From: Variovorax boronicumulans
GTDB lineage: Bacteria; Pseudomonadota; Gammaproteobacteria; Burkholderiales; Burkholderiaceae_C
Length of the DNA stretch: 64,000 bases
Direction of reading: 5' to 3'
Assembly (NCBI RefSeq): GCF_030812215.1
Contig: NZ_JAUSSG010000001.1
Location: 372,001-436,000 of the forward strand
Of the stretch, positions 19,952-28,814 are shown piece by piece. The notes beneath the pieces are model-generated. The model was given only the letters and a program-made list of their open reading frames with translations, was not told the origin of the DNA and searched no databases. The first letter of the stretch is position 1. Every line of letters starts with the position of its first letter. The position numbers were made by a program, and so were the translations under genes.

Positions 19952-22933
19952 GTGCTTCTGACAAGAAAATCCCCGGGCAGCGCGAGTCAGCGCGACGCCG
20001 ATCCGACCACGTCACCCTTCGTCCACAGCCTGCGGCGCGGCCTCGGGAACGCATTGCCCACCATGGACCGGCGCGCCTTTCTTCGGCGCTCCGGCCTCGG
20101 GGTCGGTGTGGGCCTCGCCGCCAGCCAGCTCACGTTGATCCAGAAGGCGCGGGCGGCTGACGGCAGGCCCGTCGCCATCGGCGCCGGCAAGATCGAGGTG
20201 AAGCGCACCGTGTGTTCGCACTGCTCGGTGGGCTGCGCCTCCGATGCGGTGGTCGAGAACGGCGTGTGGGTGCGGCAGGAACCGGTGTTCGACTCCCCCA
20301 TCAACCTCGGCGCTCACTGCGCCAAGGGGGCCGCGCTGCGCGAACACGGCCACGGCGAATACCGCCTTCGCTATCCGATGAAGCTGGTCAACGGGAAGTA
20401 CGAGCGAATCAGCTGGGATACCGCGCTCGACGAAATCACCGCCAGGCTCAAGGAGCTCACCAAGGCCAGCGGTCCCGATGCGATCTACTGGATCGGCTCG
20501 AGCAAGCACAGCAACGAGCAGGCCTACCTGCTGCGCAAGTTCGTGAGCTTCTTCGGCAGCAACAACTGCGACCACCAGGCGCGCATCTGCCACTCGACCA
20601 CGGTCGCGGGCGTGGCGAACACGTGGGGCTACGGCGCCATGACCAATTCGTACAACGACATGCGCAATGCGAAGGTCGCGATGTACATCGGCTCGAACGC
20701 CGCCGAAGCGCACCCGGTGAGCATGCTGCACATGCTCCATGCGAAGGAAAACGGCTGCAAGATGATCGTGGTCGACCCGCGATTCACCCGCACGGCGGCC
20801 AAGGCCCACGAATACGTGCGCATCCGCTCGGGCTCGGACATCGCGTTTCTGTTCGGCCTGCTGCACCACATCTTCAAGAACGGCTGGGAAGACAAGCGCT
20901 ACATCAACGACCGCGTCTACGGCATGGACGAAGTGCGCGCGGACGTGATGAGCAAGTGGACGCCCGACAAGGTCGAGGAGGCCTGCGGCGTCAGCGAAGC
21001 GCAGGTGCTGAAGGTCGCCACGATGCTCCACGAGAACCGCCCCGGCACCATCGTCTGGTGCATGGGCCAGACGCAGCACACCATCGGCAACGCCATCGTG
21101 CGGGCGTCCTGCATCCTGCAACTGGCGCTCGGCAACGTCGGCAAGTCGGGCGGCGGCACCAACATCTTCCGCGGCCACGACAACGTGCAAGGCGCCACCG
21201 ACGTCGGCCCCAATCCCGATTCGCTGCCCGGCTATTACGGCCTGGTCGAGGGTTCGTGGAAGCACTTCGCCGCCACCTGGGGCGTGGACTTCGAATGGAT
21301 CAAGGGCCGCTTCGCATCGCCCGCGATGATGAGCAAGCCCGGCATCACGGTGTCGCGCTGGATCGACGGCGTGCTCGAGAAGAACGAGCTGATCGACCAG
21401 GACTCGAACCTGCGCGGCGTCGTCTATTGGGGCCATGCGCCCAACTCGCAGACCCGTGGTCTCGAGATGAAGCGGGCCATGGACAAGCTGGACCTGCTGG
21501 TCGTGGTCGACCCCTACCCTTCGGCCACCGCCGCCATGGCAGCGATGCCGGGACGACCCGAGGACGCCAATGCGAACCGCGCGGTCTACCTGCTGCCGGC
21601 CTGCACGCAGTTTGAGACCAGCGGGTCGGTGACGGCGTCGAACCGGTCGATTCAATGGCGCGAGAAGGTCATCGAGCCGCTGTGGGAAAGCCGCAGCGAC
21701 CACATGATCATGCAGCAGTTCGCCGACCGCCTGGGCTTCGGCAAGGAGCTCAGCAAGAACTACAAGATGCAGAAGGTCAAGGGCATGGACGAGCCCGTGC
21801 CCGACGACATCCTGCGCGAGATCAACAAGTCGTGCTGGGCCGTCGGCTACACGGGCCAGAGCCCGGAGCGGCTGCAGGCGCACATGCGCAACATGGCCGC
21901 CTTCGATGTGCGCACGCTCAAGGCCAAGGGCTCCGTGAAGGACAAGGTCAACGGCTACGACATGACGGGCGACTACTTCGGATTGCCCTGGCCCTGCTAC
22001 GGCACGCCCGAGCTCAAGCACCCGGGCTCGCCCAACCTCTACGACACGTCCAAGCATGTGATGGACGGCGGCGGCAACTTCCGCGCGAACTTCGGTGTCG
22101 AGCGCAACGGCAAGAACCTGCTGGCCGAAGACGGCTCGCATTCGATGGGCGCCGACATCACCACCGGCTACCCCGAGCTCGACCACCTGCTGCTCAAGAA
22201 GCTCGGCTGGTGGGACGAGCTGACCGAGGCCGAGAAGCCCAAGGCCGAAGGCAAGAACTGGAAGACCGACAGCTCGGGCGGCATGATCCGCGTGTTCATG
22301 AAGAACCACGGCTGCCATCCGTTCGGCAATGCCAAGGCGCGGGCCGTGGTGTGGAACTTCCCGGACGGCATTCCGCAGCACCGCGAGCCCCTCTACGGCA
22401 CCCGGCCCGACCTGGCCGCGAAGTATCCGACGCATGACGACAAGATGGCCTTCTGGCGCATGCCCACGCTCTACAAGAGCGTCCAGCAGAAGAACATCGC
22501 CGACAAGATCGCCGAGAAGTTCCCCTACATCATGACCTCGGGCCGCCTCGTGGAATACGAGGGCGGCGGCGAGGAAACGCGCTCCAACCCCTGGCTCGCC
22601 GAGCTGCAGCAGGAGATGTTCGTCGAGATCAATCCGAAGGTCGCGGCCGAGAAGAACATCCGCAACGGCGAGCGCGCCTGGGTGCACACCCCCACCGGCG
22701 CGAAGCTCAACGTGCAGGCCCTGGTGACCGAGCGCGTCGGACCCGACACGGTGTTCATGCCCTTCCACTTCTCGGGCCACTGGCAAGGCGCGGACATGCT
22801 TGCCTACTACCCCAAGGGCGCGGCGCCCATCGTGCGCGGCGAGGCGATCAACACCGGCACCACCTACGGCTACGACAGCGTCACCATGATGCAAGAGACC
22901 AAGACCACGGTCTGCAACATCGAGAAAGCATAA
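19952..22933 (+). CDS. FDH3-type formate dehydrogenase, catalytic alpha subunit
   Basis: 993-residue periplasmic Mo- or W-bis-MGD formate dehydrogenase subunit. The Tat signal is at residues 39-70 (DRRAFLRRSGLG, then a hydrophobic stretch and AxA). The proximal [4Fe-4S] site is Cys88, 91, 95 and 123 (CSHCSVGC ... AHCAKG). The metal ligand is Cys213 in ARICHSTTVAG, so there is no selenocysteine. Full molybdopterin and MGD-binding domains follow to the C-terminus. Translation appears to start at GTG 19952, preceded by GAGGAG; the leader before the Tat motif is unusually long (about 38 residues). The beta subunit follows after 9 bases. Confidence 0.94.
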   Translation: MLLTRKSPGSASQRDADPTTSPFVHSLRRGLGNALPTMDRRAFLRRSGLGVGVGLAASQLTLIQKARAADGRPVAIGAGKIEVKRTVCSHCSVGCASDAVVENGVWVRQEPVFDSPINLGAHCAKGAALREHGHGEYRLRYPMKLVNGKYERISWDTALDEITARLKELTKASGPDAIYWIGSSKHSNEQAYLLRKFVSFFGSNNCDHQARICHSTTVAGVANTWGYGAMTNSYNDMRNAKVAMYIGSNAAEAHPVSMLHMLHAKENGCKMIVVDPRFTRTAAKAHEYVRIRSGSDIAFLFGLLHHIFKNGWEDKRYINDRVYGMDEVRADVMSKWTPDKVEEACGVSEAQVLKVATMLHENRPGTIVWCMGQTQHTIGNAIVRASCILQLALGNVGKSGGGTNIFRGHDNVQGATDVGPNPDSLPGYYGLVEGSWKHFAATWGVDFEWIKGRFASPAMMSKPGITVSRWIDGVLEKNELIDQDSNLRGVVYWGHAPNSQTRGLEMKRAMDKLDLLVVVDPYPSATAAMAAMPGRPEDANANRAVYLLPACTQFETSGSVTASNRSIQWREKVIEPLWESRSDHMIMQQFADRLGFGKELSKNYKMQKVKGMDEPVPDDILREINKSCWAVGYTGQSPERLQAHMRNMAAFDVRTLKAKGSVKDKVNGYDMTGDYFGLPWPCYGTPELKHPGSPNLYDTSKHVMDGGGNFRANFGVERNGKNLLAEDGSHSMGADITTGYPELDHLLLKKLGWWDELTEAEKPKAEGKNWKTDSSGGMIRVFMKNHGCHPFGNAKARAVVWNFPDGIPQHREPLYGTRPDLAAKYPTHDDKMAFWRMPTLYKSVQQKNIADKIAEKFPYIMTSGRLVEYEGGGEETRSNPWLAELQQEMFVEINPKVAAEKNIRNGERAWVHTPTGAKLNVQALVTERVGPDTVFMPFHFSGHWQGADMLAYYPKGAAPIVRGEAINTGTTYGYDSVTMMQETKTTVCNIEKA

Positions 22934-22942
22934 GGAAATCCC

Positions 22943-23563
22943 ATGGCAAGAATGAAGTTCGTCTGCGATTCCGAACGCTGCATCGAGTGCAACGGCTGCG
23001 TCACGGCCTGCAAGAACGAGAACGAGGTGCCGTGGGGCGTGAACCGGCGCCGCGTGGTCACGCTCAATGACGGCCTGCCGGGCGAGAAGTCGATCTCGGT
23101 GGCCTGCATGCATTGCTCCGACGCACCCTGCATGGCGGTGTGCCCCGTGCAGTGCTTCTATCGCACCGACGAAGGCGTGGTGCTGCACGACAAGGACGTG
23201 TGCATCGGCTGCGGCTACTGCTCCTACGCCTGCCCCTTCGGCGCACCGCAGTTCCCGTCGCAGGGCACCTTCGGCGCGCGCGGCAAGATGGACAAGTGCA
23301 CCTTCTGCGCCGGCGGCCCCGAAGCCAACGGCTCCGAAGCCGAGTTCGAGAAGTACGGCCGCAACCGCCTGGCCGAAGGCAAGCTGCCGGCCTGCGCCGA
23401 GATGTGCTCGACCAAGGCGCTGCTGGCCGGCGACGGCGATGTGGTGGCCGACATCTTCCGCACCCGCGTGCTGCACCGAGGCACGGGCGCCGAGGTCTGG
23501 GGCTGGGGCACGGCCTACGGTTCGCAGCAGGCCGGCACGCCGCCCACCGGAGACAAGAAGTGA
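22943..23563 (+). CDS. FDH3-type formate dehydrogenase, iron-sulfur beta subunit
   Basis: 206-residue four-cluster ferredoxin subunit that carries electrons from the alpha subunit to the membrane cytochrome. The cysteine motifs appear in the usual order: CIECNGCVTACKNENEVPWG, CMHCSDAPCMAVCPVQC, CIGCGYCSYACPFG and KCTFC with a later CAEMCSTKAL. It lacks the C-terminal membrane anchor helix of FdnH. It is probably co-exported with the Tat-bearing alpha subunit, having no signal of its own. Its stop overlaps the following lipoprotein GTG. Confidence 0.94.
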   Translation: MARMKFVCDSERCIECNGCVTACKNENEVPWGVNRRRVVTLNDGLPGEKSISVACMHCSDAPCMAVCPVQCFYRTDEGVVLHDKDVCIGCGYCSYACPFGAPQFPSQGTFGARGKMDKCTFCAGGPEANGSEAEFEKYGRNRLAEGKLPACAEMCSTKALLAGDGDVVADIFRTRVLHRGTGAEVWGWGTAYGSQQAGTPPTGDKK

Positions 23564-23811
23564 GACGCGCGGCCCTGACCCTCTTCGCGCTCGCGTCGGG
23601 CGCCTTGCTGCTCGCGGCCTGCACCGAGAAGCCGCAGACGAACGCAGAGGGCGTCAAGCACGATGCGGTGCCCTGGAGCGGCACGGGCACGCAGGCCAAC
23701 ACCGGCACCGTCTTCACCGCGCCCGGCTGGAAGGTGGGCGACAAGACCGCCTGGGAGCAACAGATCAAGCTCCGCTCCAACGGCCAGAACGAATACACCA
23801 GAGAAAACTGA
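23560..23811 (+). CDS. Small lipoprotein of the FDH3 operon
   Basis: 83-residue protein starting with GTG that overlaps the beta-subunit stop by 4 bases. The N-terminus (VRRAALTLFALASGALLLAAC) is a classic lipoprotein signal with an LLAAC lipobox. The mature part is about 60 residues, contains an APGWKVGDKTAWEQQIKLRS segment and has no further cysteine. Its tight placement between beta and gamma subunit genes suggests an accessory subunit or assembly factor at the membrane. No family is recognised. Confidence 0.75.
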   Translation: MRRAALTLFALASGALLLAACTEKPQTNAEGVKHDAVPWSGTGTQANTGTVFTAPGWKVGDKTAWEQQIKLRSNGQNEYTREN

Positions 23812-23823
23812 GCCGGAGGCCGC

Positions 23824-25068
23824 ATGAGCGTCGTCACCATTCGCACCAGGCAAGCGTTCAGCGCGCTGTTGGCGACCGTGCTCCTGGGCTGCGGCGCAGT
23901 GGCGCTGGCGCAGGGCGCCAACCCTGCTGCAAGCGGTGCAGTCACCGCTGCACCCGCCGCGCCCCCCGCTCCCTCGGCGCCGCAAGCCAACGGCGGCATC
24001 CGCAGCCAGAACATCTTCGACGTCAAGCCCGAGGCCAGCGCCGACCCCAACTACCTCAACCAGACCAACGGCGAGCGCAACAAGGTCCAGCCCGGCAACA
24101 ACGCGCCGATGTGGCGCCAGGTCAGCGGCGGCGTCACCGGCTACAGCAGCCTGCCCGTGAGCGAGGCGCCCGAGGCCGGCAACCTGATCCAGGGCTTCGT
24201 GCAGTACCCGGGCTCGCGCTTCACCAACGCGGGCGAGGCGTGGCGCCAGGTGCGCAACAACTGGATCATTCCGTACGGCGCGGCGCTGCTGTTCGTCACG
24301 CTGCTGGCGTTGGCGATCTTCTACTTCACGCGCGGCCCGATCCGCCTGCACGAGCCGGAGACCGGCCGCAAGATCGAGCGCTTCACGCCCTTCGAGCGCG
24401 CCACGCACTGGTCGAATGCGATTGCCTTCGTCACCCTCGCGATCTCGGGCATCGTGATGGCCTTCGGCAAGTTCTTCCTGATGCCGGTGCTCGGCAGTTC
24501 GCTGTTCGGCTACCTCGCGTACGTGCTCAAGACCGTGCACAACTTCGTCGGGCCGCTGTTCGTGGTGACCACGCTGTTCATGATCTTCACCTTCATCCGC
24601 AGCAACTGGCCGCGCAAGGAAGACCTCACCTGGCTGCGCAAAGGCGGCGGCCTGTTCGGCGGCACGGAGCCTGCGTCGCACCGCTTCAACGCCGGCGAGA
24701 AGGCGGTGTTCTGGGGCGGCGTGCTGTTTCTCGGCAGCATCGTCATCGGCTCCGGGCTGTTCCTCGACAAACTGCTGCCGGGCTTCGTCTACACGCGCGG
24801 CGAAATGCAGATCGCGCACATGGTGCATGCGGTGGCCACGCTGCTGATGATGGCCATGATCATGGGCCACATCTACATCGGCACGCTGGGCATGACCGGC
24901 GCCTACAAGGCGATGCGCGAAGGCTACGTCGACGAGGCCTGGGCGCGCGAGCATCACAAGCTCTGGTACGACGACATCGAGGCCGGCAAGATTCCGGCGC
25001 AACGTTCGTCGCCGCCCGCCGCATCGGAGCCTGCGCGGCCGGTGCCAGTGCAAGGAACCTCCGCATGA
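23824..25068 (+). CDS. Formate dehydrogenase cytochrome b556 gamma subunit
   Basis: 414-residue membrane subunit that takes electrons from the beta subunit to quinone. An N-terminal signal peptide and an Ala/Pro-rich, periplasmic about 110-residue extension precede the first helix (IIPYGAALLFVTLLALAIFY). Four hydrophobic helices with haem-ligand histidines follow (ERATHWSNAIAFV, KTVHNFVGPLFV, IAHMVHAVATLLMM, GHIYIGT), as in FdnI/FdoI. The N-terminal extension is absent from E. coli FdnI and typical of the FDH3 type. ATGA overlap with the next gene. Confidence 0.92.
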   Translation: MSVVTIRTRQAFSALLATVLLGCGAVALAQGANPAASGAVTAAPAAPPAPSAPQANGGIRSQNIFDVKPEASADPNYLNQTNGERNKVQPGNNAPMWRQVSGGVTGYSSLPVSEAPEAGNLIQGFVQYPGSRFTNAGEAWRQVRNNWIIPYGAALLFVTLLALAIFYFTRGPIRLHEPETGRKIERFTPFERATHWSNAIAFVTLAISGIVMAFGKFFLMPVLGSSLFGYLAYVLKTVHNFVGPLFVVTTLFMIFTFIRSNWPRKEDLTWLRKGGGLFGGTEPASHRFNAGEKAVFWGGVLFLGSIVIGSGLFLDKLLPGFVYTRGEMQIAHMVHAVATLLMMAMIMGHIYIGTLGMTGAYKAMREGYVDEAWAREHHKLWYDDIEAGKIPAQRSSPPAASEPARPVPVQGTSA

Positions 25069-25463
25069 AGCACACGCTGACCCTTCTCTGCGCGCTGGCG
25101 CTCCCGCTGGCTGCACCTTCCGTCTTCGCCAAGCTGCCGGCTCCGTCGCCCGAAGCGCAAGCCAAGGCCGCCGACACCGCGGCCCGGACCGCGTGGAACG
25201 CCAAGATCGACGGCTACCTGCTCTGCAAGGCGCAAGACCAGGTCGCGGCCAAGTACCGCGCCAGCGCCCAGGCCGCAGGCAAGCCGGTGCCCGCGGCAAC
25301 GGCCACGCCGCCCTGCGTCGATCCGGGCCCTTACGCCGCGGCGCCTCCGGCCGAGACCAAGCCCATCGAGGCATCGGGCGCACATTCGCCGGCCCCCACG
25401 GCGGCGTCGCCGCCCAGCACGAACCAGACCTCGGCCCAGACGAATCCCGCACCGAAGAAGTAG
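25065..25463 (+). CDS. Secreted hypothetical protein of the FDH3 operon
   Basis: 132-residue protein with a cleavable signal peptide (MKHTLTLLCALALPLAAPSV, then FA/K). A mature helical region (AARTAWNAKIDGYLLCKAQDQ) with two cysteines is followed by a Pro/Ala/Thr-rich tail to the end. It overlaps the gamma-subunit gene by 4 bases, so it belongs to the operon. The two cysteines (in LLCKAQ and PPCVDP) could form a disulfide. No known family. Confidence 0.7.
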   Translation: MKHTLTLLCALALPLAAPSVFAKLPAPSPEAQAKAADTAARTAWNAKIDGYLLCKAQDQVAAKYRASAQAAGKPVPAATATPPCVDPGPYAAAPPAETKPIEASGAHSPAPTAASPPSTNQTSAQTNPAPKK

Positions 25464-25579
25464 GCCGGCGGCAGGTGCCGTTGGCCGCCTCTGCCCCCCT
25501 CGGCGGATGACTGGCCAGGCGATTGGCGAAGCGCGACGCGCGTCGAGGCCAGCGACACCCAACTTTCTATACTGGCCCG

Positions 25580-26833
25580 ATGCCCCCACCCGAACGACCC
25601 GTCTCGACCGATGTGCGTATGCGCGGCTTCAGCCAGCGCGCCGAGGTTCCCGCCGCCCTGGCGTGGATCGATGCCCATGCGGCGCTGCTGCCCGGCGAAT
25701 CCGTGGCGGTCGACGAAGCCACGGGACGCGTGCTCCTGCATGAGGTGATCGCGCCCATCGCGGTGCCCGAGTTCGACCGCGCGGCCATGGACGGCTATGC
25801 GCTGCGCGGCGGCGAGACCACGGGTGCCGGCGAATACAACCCGCTGGAGTTCCCGGTCGTGGGCCATGCCTGGCCGGGCCGGCCCTTCGAAGGCAACGTG
25901 CCCCCGGGCGCCGCCGTCCGCATCATGACCGGCGCACCGGTGCCATCGGGGCTGGACGCGGTGGTGCCCGCCGAATACGCGAGCGAGCAGGACGGGCGGC
26001 TTGCCATCACGCGGGCCGTCGCGCCCGGCCAGCACGTAGGCCACGTCGGCGAAGACATCGCGCGCGGCAGCGCGGCCCTCGCCGCAGGCCGCCGGCTTCG
26101 CCCGCAGGACGCGGGACTGGCGGCCTCGCTCGGTCTCGCGCAACTGCAGGTCGTGCGCCAGCCTCGCGTGCGGCTGCTCGTCACCGGCAACGAGGTACGG
26201 CCGCCCGGCACTCCCAAGGGCCCCTTCGAGATCTACGACGCCAACTCCGTGACCTTGCGCGGCCTGGTCGCACGCGACGGCGGGCTGCTCGAATCTCACC
26301 AGCGCCTGGGCGACGATCCGCAGGTCATTGCAGAAGCGCTTGCGGCTCCGGGTGCCGACGTGGTGCTCGTCTCCGGCGGCTCCAGCGTGGGTGCCGAGGA
26401 CCATGCGCCGCGCCTCCTGGCAGAACGGGGCGAGCTGGCCATCCATGGCATCGCGATGCGGCCTTCCAGCCCGGCCGGCATGGGCCGCATCGGCGACACG
26501 CTGGTCTTCCTGTTGCCGGGCAACCCTGTCTCCTGTCTTTGTGCCTACGACTTCTTCGCAGGCCGTGCGATCCGCCGGCTCGGCGGCCGGCCCGCCGACT
26601 GGCCCTACCCCCGCACGCGTGCGGCCGTCGCGCGCAAGATCGTCTCGCAAGTGGGGCGTGTCGACTATGTGCGCGTGAAGATCGGCCCGGAGGGCGTGGA
26701 GCCGCTCGCGCTCTCCGGTGCCTCCGTGCTGAGCTCGACCACGCGCGCCGACGGCTTCGTGGTCGTCCCTGCCGAAAGCGAAGGCTTCGGCGCGGGGACC
26801 GAAGTCACTGTCCATCTCTACGAATGCCCGTGA
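25580..26833 (+). CDS. moeA: Molybdopterin molybdenumtransferase MoeA-like protein
   Basis: 417-residue MoeA/gephyrin E-domain protein, which inserts Mo (or W) into adenylylated molybdopterin. Motifs seen are PEFDRAAMDGYALRGG (substrate/metal loop), PPGAAVRIMTGAPVPSGLDAVVP, LLVTGNEVRPPG, VVLVSGGSSVGAEDH and FLLPGNPVSCLCAYDFF. The start at ATG 25580 is preferred because family similarity begins soon after it; an earlier in-frame ATG (25523) lacks support. The 10-base overlap with the second moeA-type gene indicates coupling. Tandem moeA paralogues beside a tungstate importer suggest separate Mo and W insertion, an inference. Confidence 0.9.
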   Translation: MPPPERPVSTDVRMRGFSQRAEVPAALAWIDAHAALLPGESVAVDEATGRVLLHEVIAPIAVPEFDRAAMDGYALRGGETTGAGEYNPLEFPVVGHAWPGRPFEGNVPPGAAVRIMTGAPVPSGLDAVVPAEYASEQDGRLAITRAVAPGQHVGHVGEDIARGSAALAAGRRLRPQDAGLAASLGLAQLQVVRQPRVRLLVTGNEVRPPGTPKGPFEIYDANSVTLRGLVARDGGLLESHQRLGDDPQVIAEALAAPGADVVLVSGGSSVGAEDHAPRLLAERGELAIHGIAMRPSSPAGMGRIGDTLVFLLPGNPVSCLCAYDFFAGRAIRRLGGRPADWPYPRTRAAVARKIVSQVGRVDYVRVKIGPEGVEPLALSGASVLSSTTRADGFVVVPAESEGFGAGTEVTVHLYECP

Positions 26834-28767
26834 AAGCCCAATCCCAATTTCTCGATGTCGTCACGCGGGACGAGGCCGAGCGCCGTTTTCGCGAGCACCT
26901 GAACCTCGCGCCGCTGGGCCGCGAGAGCGTGCCGTTGCACGCGGCGCTGGGCCGCGTGCTCGCCGAAGACGTGGCCGCGCCGATCGACGTGCCCGGCTTC
27001 GACCGCTCCAACGTCGACGGCTTTGCCGTGCAGGCCGCCGACACCTGGGGCGCGATGGAAGAACAGGCGCGCTCGCTGGCCCTGATCGGCGAGACCCTGG
27101 CGCCCGGCATCGTGCCCCGGCGCGAAGTGGCGCACGGCCAGGCGACCGCGATCGCCACCGGCGGCATGCTGCCGCGCGGCGCCGATGCGGTGGTGATGGT
27201 GGAGCACACCGATGCCGACGATGGCCGGGTGCAGATCCGCCGCGCGGCCACCGAGGGCGAGAACGTCAGCTACGCCGGCACCGACATCGCACGCGGCGAA
27301 ACCGTGCTGCGCGCCGGCCAGCCGCTGAGCTCGCGGGAGATCGGCGTGCTCGCGGCGCTGGGCCTGGCCGAGGTGGGTGTGTATCGCAAACCGCGCGTGG
27401 CCATCTTCTCCACCGGCAACGAAATCGTTGCGCCCGGTGCGCCGCTGCCCACGGGCGCGGTGTACGACTCCAACGCCGCCATCATCGGCGCCGCGGTCGA
27501 GGAACTGGGCGGCCTGCCGGTGCGCCTGGGCGTGATTCCGGACGACGAGGCCCTGCTGTCGGCCGCCCTCGCGCGAGGGCTGGAATGCGATGCCGTGGTC
27601 TTCTCCGGCGGCACGTCCAAGGGTGAAGGCGACCTCTCGTATCGCGTGGTCGCCGCGCTCGGCGACCCGGGCATCGTGGCGCACGGCGTGGCGCTCAAGC
27701 CCGGCAAGCCGGTGTGCCTGGCGGTCACGGGCGGCAAGCCGGTCGTGATCCTGCCGGGCTTTCCGACCTCGGCGGTCTTCACCTTTCATGAGTTCCTCGC
27801 GCCCGTGATCCGCGCCTTCGCAGGCCAGCCGCCCGAGCGGCGCGAGCACATCGCGGCCACGCTGCCCATGCGCGTGAACTCCGAGCGTGGCCGCACCGAG
27901 TATTTGCTGGTGGGCCTGGTGCCCACCGACCGGGGCGTGGCCGCCTACCCGATGGGCAAGGGCTCGGGCTCCGTCACCACGTTCAGCAGCGCGGATGGCT
28001 TCATCACCATCGGCCAGCACACCGAAATCGTCGATGCCGGCGCGCCGGTGCAGGTGCAGTTGCTGGGCCAGGGGCTGGACCCGGCCGACCTGATCTTCAT
28101 CGGCAGCCATTGCGTCGGCCTCGATTGGCTGACCGGCGAGCTGATGCGCCAGGGCCTGCGCATCAAGGCCATGAACGTGGGCAGCACCGGCGGGCTCATG
28201 GCCGCCCGGCGGGGCGAATGCGATGTGGCGGGCATCCACCTGATGGACCCGGCGACCGGCGTCTACAACCTGCCGCTGCTCACACCGGCGCTCGAGCTGG
28301 TTCCGGGGTACGGCCGCATGCAGGGCATCGTCTACCGCCCGGGCGACAAGCGCTTCGACGGGCTCGATGCCGCCGCGGCCATCGCGGTCGCGACCACGCA
28401 GCCCGGCTGCACCATGGTCAACCGCAACGCCGGCAGCGGCACGCGCATCCTCATCGACCGCCTGCTCGGCAGCGCGAAGCCGCCCGGCTACGGTGTGCAG
28501 ACCAAGTCGCACAACGCGGTGGCGGTGGCCGTGGCCCAGGAGCGCGCCGACTGGGGCATGGCCATCGACACCGTCGCGCGGCAGTACGGCCTCGGCTTCA
28601 TTCCCGTGCAGGAAGAACGCTACGACTTCGTCGTACCCAAGGCGCGGCGGGACCGCGCGCCCGTGCAGGCCTTCGTTGCGCTGCTGCAATCGGCCGCGGC
28701 CCGCGAGGCGCTGCGCGGCCTGGGCTTTCGCGTTGACGACGCGCCCGGCGCAACTGCTGCGGCCTGA
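26824..28767 (+). CDS. MoeA fused to a periplasmic-binding-like domain
   Basis: 647 residues. The first about 400 are a complete MoeA-type domain (PGFDRSNVDGFAVQAADTWG, ATGGMLPRGADAVVMVEHTD, AIFSTGNEIVAPG, VVFSGGTSKGEGDLS, VILPGFPTSAVFTFHEF). The last about 230 are a PBP_like domain (DLIFIGSHCVGLDWLTGELM, GSTGGLMAARRGECDVAGIH, NRNAGSGTRILIDRLLG) related to LysR-type and molybdate-binding modules. The C-terminal module may sense the oxyanion or cofactor. This fusion architecture is known in archaea and bacteria. It sits between moeA and the tungstate-transport genes. Confidence 0.9.
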   Translation: MPVKAQSQFLDVVTRDEAERRFREHLNLAPLGRESVPLHAALGRVLAEDVAAPIDVPGFDRSNVDGFAVQAADTWGAMEEQARSLALIGETLAPGIVPRREVAHGQATAIATGGMLPRGADAVVMVEHTDADDGRVQIRRAATEGENVSYAGTDIARGETVLRAGQPLSSREIGVLAALGLAEVGVYRKPRVAIFSTGNEIVAPGAPLPTGAVYDSNAAIIGAAVEELGGLPVRLGVIPDDEALLSAALARGLECDAVVFSGGTSKGEGDLSYRVVAALGDPGIVAHGVALKPGKPVCLAVTGGKPVVILPGFPTSAVFTFHEFLAPVIRAFAGQPPERREHIAATLPMRVNSERGRTEYLLVGLVPTDRGVAAYPMGKGSGSVTTFSSADGFITIGQHTEIVDAGAPVQVQLLGQGLDPADLIFIGSHCVGLDWLTGELMRQGLRIKAMNVGSTGGLMAARRGECDVAGIHLMDPATGVYNLPLLTPALELVPGYGRMQGIVYRPGDKRFDGLDAAAAIAVATTQPGCTMVNRNAGSGTRILIDRLLGSAKPPGYGVQTKSHNAVAVAVAQERADWGMAIDTVARQYGLGFIPVQEERYDFVVPKARRDRAPVQAFVALLQSAAAREALRGLGFRVDDAPGATAAA

Positions 28768-28814
28768 CATCCGATGCATTTCCAACGCTTCCAACTCTTG
28801 AGGACCACCGCACG

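Noticed and set aside
20580-20600. Selenocysteine (in-frame TGA) in the FDH3 catalytic subunit
   Set aside because: The metal-ligand position is a normal cysteine codon (ARICHSTT), and FdsA likewise has cysteine. No in-frame TGA occurs.
20012-23476. 1154-codon minus-strand frame opposite the FDH3 genes
   Set aside because: Antisense shadow of two firmly identified genes; no motifs.
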